In this document: positions 9,130 through 13,703 of the stretch, piece after piece
Layout: each line of letters starts with the position of its first letter
Numbering within the stretch: the stretch's first letter is position 1
Source of the DNA: Actinomycetota bacterium
Lineage (GTDB): Bacteria > Actinomycetota > Actinomycetes > Nanopelagicales > Nanopelagicaceae
NCBI GenBank assembly: GCA_026392815.1
Contig: JAPLBI010000046.1
Coordinates: 1 to 13,703, forward strand
Direction of reading: 5' to 3'
Length of the DNA: 13,703 bases
Position numbers and translations under genes: made by a program
The notes under the pieces: model-generated
What the model was told of the DNA's origin: nothing
Database searches by the model: none
Seen by the model: only the letters and a program-made list of their open reading frames with translations

Positions 9130-9622
9130 CGGCTTCGAACTCGTAGGTCACGGGAAGTGGTGCCCGTCCAGCTAAACGAAATATCCTAAAGACTGGCTTA
9201 CGTCGCACCATTTGCGTGCGATTGACAGCATCAACATGTAGAGCGATTGCGACGCGAATCTTGTCGGTTAACTCACTTAACTCTCTCAACAAATCCTTTT
9301 CGATTGAGCCACTAACCAAATGACCATCATGCAATAAGAGGCCAAGCGCGCCAGATAGTCCACTTTCGGCTTGCGAACGTGCGCGCATTTGCGCATCTCG
9401 CGCTTGGTGCGCAGCTGCAGTCAACAGAAGTGAAGAAGCAGGATCAGCGATCTCACTCTTAGCAATCTCTAAAGCGACTGCTGCGCGACGTTGTAGTAGG
9501 CCATCAAGATTTGCCCAACTGGTTTCAACGCGATTATGAAGACGATCTAACCTCGTTGCCGAATATGAAAGATACCAAATTGCAAAGATAATGATGAAGG
9601 CAATAAAGAAATACTTTTCCAT
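9119..9622 (-). CDS. Small membrane-anchored LemA-like protein
   Basis: The 167-aa product has one N-terminal TM segment (about 4-20, FFIAFIIIFAIWYLS) followed by a largely helical soluble part. The stretch TRLDRLHNRVETSWANLDGL (23-42) and the following RRAAVALEIA resemble LemA-family proteins and the N-terminal part of the membrane protein often found downstream of pimA in actinobacteria (Rv2609c region of M. tuberculosis). That homologue, as I recall it, also carries a Nudix domain; none is visible here. The middle is Ala/Gln/Arg-rich and likely coiled coil. Function is unknown. The start is well supported: the pimA stop directly touches the ATG (TAAATG), and AAGGAAG lies just upstream inside the pimA end. 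The 3' end overlaps the DUF3048 gene by 11 nt. Confidence 0.75.
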   Translation of the reverse strand: MEKYFFIAFIIIFAIWYLSYSATRLDRLHNRVETSWANLDGLLQRRAAVALEIAKSEIADPASSLLLTAAAHQARDAQMRARSQAESGLSGALGLLLHDGHLVSGSIEKDLLRELSELTDKIRVAIALHVDAVNRTQMVRRKPVFRIFRLAGRAPLPVTYEFEADVL

Positions 9623-10801
9623 TTAACTTCCTTCTCTTCCTAGGAAGCGATTCCAGGCACGATTTTCTGAAGAAAGAGTTACCCCAGAACTTCCCACAAG
9701 AGCCATTTCGTAGATCGAATAAATATCTTCAGCGACAACATCCCAATCAAAGCGTTGTGCGTACTCTTTGCCTCGCTTAGCAAGTGCTCTGCGTTTGTCG
9801 CTGTCGCGCAGCAGATCTATTGCAACGCGCGCCAGATCCCGGGGATCTTCTGACTTAAAGAGCGCACCAAATTCTCCATGGCCAAGAAGTGAATCAAAAG
9901 CTGGGATATCGCTGGCAAGTACCGCCGCTCCCCCAGCTAACGCCTCGGCCAGAATTATTCCGAAGGATTCTCCTCCAGTATTTGGCGCTACATAAATAGC
10001 AACTGATGAGAGAAAATCAGCTTTCTCTTTCTCAGAGATTCTGCCAAGAAATTCGAAGCGGCTTCGTAATTGAGGATCAATGCTTTCTATTACCTCTTTA
10101 CTCTCTCCAGGCCCTGCGACTAATACCCTTACATCAGGCGCAAAACGCGCGATTATTGGCAGCGCTTCAAGTAGTACAGGCAAACCTTTGCGCGGCTCTT
10201 CATAGCGGCCAATAAATCCAATTGTGTTACCGCTCCATTTCTCAACCACTTCGCCGTCGCGATATCGATCAGCATAAATACCGTTTGGAATCACAACCGC
10301 GTCAGTTTCTAGGTGCTCGGTCAGAGTGGAACGAGCGGCTTCACTTACTGCGATTCGCGCCGTTAACTTTTCAATAACCGGCTCAAGGATTGGTCCGATT
10401 GCAAAGATCGCCTTCTGACGTTTTGCGGCGGCATGAAATGTTCCCACCATCGGTCCTTCGGCAGCCCAGCAAGCTAATAACGAAATTGATGGAATCGCTG
10501 GTTCGTGTAAATGTAAAAGATCAAATTTTCCATTGCTAATCCACTGGCGCACTCTGGCAAATGCGATTGGACCAAAGAGCAGGCGCGCCACGGCTCCGTT
10601 ATATGGAATGGCTATAGGTTTTCCCGCACTTGTTACATATTCAGGAGCCTTCTCTTCATCAACAACTGGTGCTAAAACGGATACGTAATGGCCTTTGGCA
10701 ATCAGATACTCGGCAAGATCGCGAACATGGCTCTGTACGCCACCCGGTGTATCCCAACCGTATGGACAAACTAATCCGATCCGTAATTTTTTCTGGTTCA
10801 T
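9623..10801 (-). CDS. pimA: Phosphatidylinositol alpha-mannosyltransferase PimA
   Basis: PimA transfers mannose from GDP-mannose to phosphatidylinositol on the cytoplasmic face of the membrane, the first step of PIM synthesis. The 392-aa GT4-family protein matches mycobacterial PimA throughout: IGLVCPYGWDTPGGVQSHV (8-26), PIPYNGAVARLLFGP, FDLLHLHEPAIPS, RIAVSEAAR, VIPNGI, FIGRYEEPRKGLPVLLEALP, and the donor-binding E-x7-E motif with E278 and E286 in GGESFGIILAEA. The C-terminus extends some 25 residues past the usual end. Its ATG overlaps the stop of the upstream acyltransferase gene in an ATGA arrangement, and AGGAG lies 8 nt upstream (10810-10814). Order pgsA-acyltransferase-pimA is that of mycobacteria, which supports the precise role over a generic GT4. 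Confidence 0.94.
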   Translation of the reverse strand: MNQKKLRIGLVCPYGWDTPGGVQSHVRDLAEYLIAKGHYVSVLAPVVDEEKAPEYVTSAGKPIAIPYNGAVARLLFGPIAFARVRQWISNGKFDLLHLHEPAIPSISLLACWAAEGPMVGTFHAAAKRQKAIFAIGPILEPVIEKLTARIAVSEAARSTLTEHLETDAVVIPNGIYADRYRDGEVVEKWSGNTIGFIGRYEEPRKGLPVLLEALPIIARFAPDVRVLVAGPGESKEVIESIDPQLRSRFEFLGRISEKEKADFLSSVAIYVAPNTGGESFGIILAEALAGGAAVLASDIPAFDSLLGHGEFGALFKSEDPRDLARVAIDLLRDSDKRRALAKRGKEYAQRFDWDVVAEDIYSIYEMALVGSSGVTLSSENRAWNRFLGREGS

Positions 10802-11688
10802 GCGCTTCGCTCCTGGAAATCTCCATCAATCCAGATTCGCTGCAACATATGCCAATCTTGTGGTGATGATGCGATTCCTCTTGCAAAGAGGTCAGCGCAA
10901 CGCTGAACTACTTGAGAAACTCTTTCTTCTTCACTTCCCGTTGTTGGGATCTCAACTGAAGTGAAAACGATGTGAATTCCAGTAGGTGTGTAAGAAACAT
11001 ATGCGGTTATTAGTGGGATGCCAGTTCTGATTGCAAGAAGTGCTGGGCCGGCGGGCATGCGTGCAGGATGTCCAAAGAATGAAACATCCACACCGCTCTT
11101 AGAAAGATCGCGATCGGCAACAAGGGCGATCAACCGACCTTCCCGCGCCCTTTGCAGAAGGGTGACGATTGATCTTGAATCAAGTGAAAGAACTTCCATC
11201 CCGATATTCTGGCGATACTCCAAGAATTTATTGAAGAGCGCTTCCGGCTTTAAACGTTCTGCAACGGTAACAAGTGGTAATCCCATTCCGCAGAAGTAAG
11301 AGCCTGCATGATCCCAGTTTCCTGCGTGAGGAAGGGAAACAACTACACCAGTTCCGTTCTTCATTGGCGTGGTTAGTAAATCTTCACCGTCAACAGTGAC
11401 TGTTGCAGCAATTCGCTCACGTGACCAATCTGGCGATCTAAATGTGTCACACCAATAACGCATGTAAGAACTCATGGCACTGCGCATCAGCTCGTCCATC
11501 TCAGATGAAGAGTAAGTGGGGCAAACTCGTGACAGGTTAGAGCGCAGTCTTTTCACGCTTGTTCCATTTCGCAAAAGTGCATACTGACCGATTTTTTCAA
11601 AAGTTTTATATGCCAATTTTTCTGGTAAACCTCGGACTATGCGCCATCCAGCGAAATACCCACCTGCTACTGCGAAATCAAAATTCAT
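10798..11688 (-). CDS. patA: Phosphatidylinositol mannoside acyltransferase (LpxL/HtrB family)
   Basis: This 296-aa protein belongs to the LpxL/HtrB lysophospholipid acyltransferase family. In actinobacteria the member at this locus (PatA, Rv2611c) acylates the mannose of PIM1/PIM2 at the inner membrane. The catalytic H-x4-D motif is seen as H121 and D126 in PHAGNWD. Further blocks are VADRDLSKSGVDVSFFGHPARMP and PAGPALLAIRTGIPL, and QDWHMLQRIW near the C-terminus. The N-terminal region (YFAGWRIVRGLP) is amphipathic rather than a full membrane span, fitting a peripheral enzyme. The gene lies 4 nt after pgsA and overlaps pimA by 4 nt. A GAAGG is 15 nt upstream of the ATG, too far to be a strong ribosome binding site, so coupling with pgsA is likely. 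The exact acyl acceptor is inferred from synteny. Confidence 0.92.
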   Translation of the reverse strand: MNFDFAVAGGYFAGWRIVRGLPEKLAYKTFEKIGQYALLRNGTSVKRLRSNLSRVCPTYSSSEMDELMRSAMSSYMRYWCDTFRSPDWSRERIAATVTVDGEDLLTTPMKNGTGVVVSLPHAGNWDHAGSYFCGMGLPLVTVAERLKPEALFNKFLEYRQNIGMEVLSLDSRSIVTLLQRAREGRLIALVADRDLSKSGVDVSFFGHPARMPAGPALLAIRTGIPLITAYVSYTPTGIHIVFTSVEIPTTGSEEERVSQVVQRCADLFARGIASSPQDWHMLQRIWIDGDFQERSA

Positions 11689-11692
11689 TGCG

Positions 11693-12295
11693 TTACAGCG
11701 CTGCCTTCACAATCAAAATTCGTTGGATGACGGTTACTACGGCGAGAATCAGTAGAAGCCAGATACCGATCGCTAGAGCGAATGGAACTCCAAGACCTTC
11801 CAGACCAATCGCCGTTAAGGAGATGATCAACCGTTCGGTTCGCTCAGCGATTCCGCCAGAACACGAGATTTGCATACTTTCGGCTTTGGCTCTGATGTAT
11901 GGAACGAGTGAGCCAAAAACTAGTGCGCCAATCACAACGGCAGTTAGCGGGTCATCAGCGCCTACTAAGTAAAGTATTAAACCAACCAGAATCGCCGAAT
12001 CTGTAATTCGATCAATTGTTGAATCTAAGAATCCGCCCCAAGCGCTTGCCCCCTTGTGAGAGATACGAGCCATGGCGCCGTCAAAGAGATCGCTCAGTGC
12101 AAAGAAGGAGATCACGAGCGTTCCGATAAAGAAATCGCCTTTGGGATAGAAATAGAGCGCCGAAGTGACAAGGCCAAGTGCGCCGATAAAGGTAACTGCA
12201 TTTGGAGTTAAACCAATAGCAAGGGCACCGCGAGCGATCGGATTGATAGCGCGGGTGACCGCGGGTTTTAAAGAGGCGCTTAACATCAGGTCCAT
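11693..12295 (-). CDS. pgsA: Phosphatidylinositol phosphate synthase (CDP-alcohol phosphatidyltransferase)
   Basis: The 200-aa integral membrane enzyme belongs to the CDP-alcohol phosphatidyltransferase family; at this locus in actinobacteria it joins CDP-diacylglycerol and inositol 1-phosphate to make phosphatidylinositol phosphate, the precursor of PI and PIMs. The metal and CDP-binding motif is complete: D69, D72, G73, A76, R77, G87, D91 and D95 (DLFDGAMAR, then GGFLDSTID). Several hydrophobic spans follow and precede it, consistent with six TM helices. RAINPIARGALAIGLTPNAVT matches the N-terminus of mycobacterial PgsA1. The substrate is inferred from the adjacent acyltransferase and pimA; the family also makes phosphatidylglycerol phosphate. 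I chose the first ATG (12295) because AGGTGAG lies 6 nt upstream; a second ATG at 12286 lacks this. It opens the long minus-strand run. Confidence 0.93.
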   Translation of the reverse strand: MDLMLSASLKPAVTRAINPIARGALAIGLTPNAVTFIGALGLVTSALYFYPKGDFFIGTLVISFFALSDLFDGAMARISHKGASAWGGFLDSTIDRITDSAILVGLILYLVGADDPLTAVVIGALVFGSLVPYIRAKAESMQISCSGGIAERTERLIISLTAIGLEGLGVPFALAIGIWLLLILAVVTVIQRILIVKAAL

Positions 12296-12301
12296 CGTAG
12301 G

Positions 12302-12308
12302 CTCACCT
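12302..12308 (-). promoter_or_regulatory. Ribosome binding site of pgsA
   Basis: On the minus strand AGGTGAG ends 6 nt before the ATG at 12295. It decides for that codon over the in-frame ATG three codons downstream at 12286. Confidence 0.5.
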
Positions 12309-12321
12309 GCGGATTTTCACC

Positions 12322-12327
12322 TATTCT
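12322..12327 (+). promoter_or_regulatory. Possible -10 element of a leaderless promoter for the EF-G-like gene
   Basis: TATTCT fits the TANNNT pattern of actinobacterial -10 elements. Transcription starting about 7 nt after it would begin at or within a base of the GTG at 12335, giving a leaderless mRNA. No Shine-Dalgarno precedes that GTG, which is consistent. I see no good -35 hexamer in the short divergent spacer. Confidence 0.4.
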
Positions 12328-12334
12328 GACGCCT

Positions 12335-12928
12335 GTGAGTTCAGAGAGAGATAGCGCTAGTCCGCGTATCCATATATATGGACATGTCTCCTCGCAACCA
12401 AAAGCGCTAGCCGAACTCTTCGGTGCGGTTCATTCCAATGAACCAATAGCCGAGAGTGAACTAGCTATCTTTGCAATTAATCCCGCTGCCGGAATTGATC
12501 AAGAAACGATTGATCTTTGGACCACTCTCTCTGACTTCCAGTTACCACGTTTAGTTGTTGTAAATGAACTGGAGGGAAGCGATTCAGATTTCGACGATGC
12601 GGTATTACTTGCTAATCGAGTCTTCGATCCTCTAGTAACCCCGTACTTAGTGCTCCATGACGATGCAGGAAATCCATCCGCACTGATTGATCTCGAAACG
12701 CTCGAAATAATTGATTATTCACAAATCCCCACTTCTCGCAGAGATAGCGATCCGGAACATAAAGAGCTGGTTGCAGACTTCAGAAGTGAATATTTAGAAG
12801 CGGTAGAAGATGCGGGAGAAAGCGCGTTTGAGGCAGGTTTACTCTTTCCAGCAATTCCAGTCGTGATCAGCAAAGGAATCGGTCTGGATATTGTGAACGC
12901 TTTTATAGCAAGAGCGGTAAGAAGTTAA
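12335..12928 (+). CDS. EF-G-like degenerate GTPase-domain protein, function unknown
   Basis: The 197-aa acidic protein is the only plus-strand gene. By eye it follows the EF-G G-domain after its nucleotide motifs have decayed. IYGHVSSQPKALAEL (14-28) sits where the P-loop IxGHxDxGKTTL should be, but lacks GKT. The switch and DxPG regions are missing. LAIFAINPAAGIDQETIDLW (43-62) and LPRLVVVN (70-77) match the EF-G stretch before NKxD, here N77-E-L-E80. SALIDLETLEIIDYS recalls the GVIDL segment, and ELVADFRSEYLEAVEDAGE the helix REELVEAVAETDDE; the end (IPVVISKGIGLDIVNAF) matches the last G-domain strand. No TM or signal is seen. GTP binding is unlikely. The start is a GTG without Shine-Dalgarno, probably leaderless, and the stop abuts that of the convergent HIT gene. 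The open frame and intact fold blocks argue for a maintained gene, not a decaying one. The family link is by eye and moderate. Confidence 0.85.
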   Translation: MSSERDSASPRIHIYGHVSSQPKALAELFGAVHSNEPIAESELAIFAINPAAGIDQETIDLWTTLSDFQLPRLVVVNELEGSDSDFDDAVLLANRVFDPLVTPYLVLHDDAGNPSALIDLETLEIIDYSQIPTSRRDSDPEHKELVADFRSEYLEAVEDAGESAFEAGLLFPAIPVVISKGIGLDIVNAFIARAVRS

Positions 12929-13468
12929 CTACCAAGCCTGCGCGAGCTCGGCACGTGTTTGAGCTAAAAGAACTGGCAAGACCTTGGTCTGTCCAATGAT
13001 CGGCATGAAGTTAACATCACCAGACCAGCGAGGAACAATATGTTGGTGGATATGTTCTGCAACTCCGGCACCTGATATCGCACCTTGATTCATACCAAGA
13101 TTAAAACCTGCTGGCGCTGAAACCGTACGTAGAGTTTTCATGGCATGGGCGCTTAGCTCAAAGATTTCGTTTCGTTCGTCCTGGCTAAGTTCGGTTAAAT
13201 CGGCGACATGGCGATAAGAACAAATAAGTAAGTGGCCCGCGTTATACGGATAGAGATTCATAACGACATAAGCGCTTGTTCCGCGCGCAACAACTAGGCC
13301 TTCTTCATCGCTCATCTTCGGAATTTCGCAGAAGGGGCAAGTAACTTGATTTCCCGCAAGCGGACGATTTTCGCCCTTCAAATACTCCATACGATGCGGC
13401 GCCCAAAGTCGTTCCCAGCGATCGGGCATTCCTGCCCCGCCTGGAATCACTTGGTCGCCTTCGCGCAT
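12929..13468 (-). CDS. HIT-family protein, probable Ap4A phosphorylase
   Basis: The 179-aa protein carries the histidine triad H139-I-H141-Q-H143 in EHIHQHIVPRW, the nucleotide-hydrolysis signature of HIT proteins. It closely resembles the actinobacterial Ap4A phosphorylase found next to thrS (Rv2613c in M. tuberculosis): RLWAPHRMEYL, CPFCEIP (C44 and C47, likely a zinc site), SDEEGLVVARG, NLYPYNAGHLL, GFNLGMNQG and WSGDVNFMPIIG. Such enzymes cleave diadenosine tetraphosphate, a by-product of aminoacyl-tRNA synthetases, which suits its place directly after thrS (3-nt gap). The ATG at 13468 has a weak AGG about 9 nt upstream; an internal ATG at 13429 would remove 13 residues that carry no known motif, so the start is less certain than the identity. 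The stop touches that of the convergent plus-strand gene. Confidence 0.93.
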   Translation of the reverse strand: MREGDQVIPGGAGMPDRWERLWAPHRMEYLKGENRPLAGNQVTCPFCEIPKMSDEEGLVVARGTSAYVVMNLYPYNAGHLLICSYRHVADLTELSQDERNEIFELSAHAMKTLRTVSAPAGFNLGMNQGAISGAGVAEHIHQHIVPRWSGDVNFMPIIGQTKVLPVLLAQTRAELAQAW

Positions 13469-13471
13469 TAC

Positions 13472-13703
13472 TTAAACCTGTTTACGATCTGTAATCGCGC
13501 TGCGAATCTCCGCAATGGCATCTGCAACCGCGATTGAGTTCTTCTGTTCACCGTTGCGATAGCGAATCGAAACCTTGCCGGCTTGCTGATCTTCTTCACC
13601 TGCGATCAACATATAAGGAACCTTTTGCATCTGTGCATTGCGAATCTTCTTCTGCATTCGGTCATCAGAGGCGTCTAAATCGATTCGGATACCCGCTGCT
13701 TTA
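13472..13703 (-). CDS. thrS: Threonyl-tRNA synthetase, C-terminal end (5' part beyond window)
   Basis: Only the last 77 codons are present. The frame is open to the window edge and reads [20 protein letters not shown], then [27 protein letters not shown] and a C-terminal DRKQV. This is the class II anticodon-binding domain end of ThrRS, which charges tRNA-Thr in the cytoplasm. The catalytic core lies outside the window. The stop is 3 nt before the HIT start, so the two are almost certainly cotranscribed, as in other actinobacteria. Confidence 0.95.
   Translation of the reverse strand, partial: KAAGIRIDLDASDDRMQKKIRNAQMQKVPYMLIAGEEDQQAGKVSIRYRNGEQKNSIAVADAIAEIRSAITDRKQV

Noticed and set aside
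11559..11972. Plus-strand open frame of 137 codons opposite the acyltransferase and pgsA
   Set aside because: It spans two real genes on the other strand and shows no domain, so it is treated as chance.

Overview
This window is a compact chromosomal segment from an actinobacterium. The gene order thrS - HIT/Ap4A phosphorylase - pgsA - PIM acyltransferase - pimA - pdxS - pdxT - yebC - ruvC - ruvA - ruvB - secD - secF - rel is a well-known actinobacterial arrangement, and the pgsA/patA/pimA block for phosphatidylinositol mannosides points to Actinomycetota. Base composition is moderate (I judge it slightly below 50% G+C by eye), many genes overlap or are only a few bases apart, and some usual cluster members are absent. 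Together these suggest a streamlined low-GC lineage such as the freshwater acI group (Nanopelagicales, 'Ca. Planktophila'-like). That placement is inference.

Layout: all genes but one are on the minus strand, so transcription runs from high to low coordinates. At the right edge lies the C-terminus of threonyl-tRNA synthetase (13472-13703), followed at once by a HIT-family Ap4A phosphorylase (12929-13468). Next comes the only plus-strand gene (12335-12928). It encodes a 197-aa protein that looks like an EF-G G-domain whose nucleotide-binding motifs are gone; its stop abuts the HIT stop, and its GTG start appears leaderless. Divergent from it begins a long, tightly coupled minus-strand run: pgsA, PIM acyltransferase and pimA (inositol phospholipid and mannoside synthesis), a small membrane-anchored LemA-like protein, a DUF3048/YerB-like protein, pdxS-pdxT (PLP synthase), yebC, ruvC-ruvA-ruvB (Holliday junction processing), secD-secF (protein export), and a 3'-truncated Rel (p)ppGpp synthetase/hydrolase (1-941).

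Two points stand out. SecF has lost, in frame, about 50 residues that normally contain the conserved D-T-V-V-V-F-D motif, the following cytoplasmic loop and most of a membrane helix; the join is at residues 205/206 (about 1250). The plus-strand gene is a degenerate EF-G-like pseudo-GTPase of unknown function. Smaller oddities are the absence of yajC (ruvB to secD spacing about 11 nt) and apt (secF to rel spacing about 10 nt), and the pairing of the LemA-like and DUF3048 membrane proteins behind pimA.

I saw no tRNA, rRNA, mobile element, CRISPR array, convincing terminator or long repeat, and no gene-free stretch over 300 bases. Apart from SecF and the plus-strand gene this is ordinary housekeeping sequence; I do not see a defence island or other dedicated new multi-gene system.
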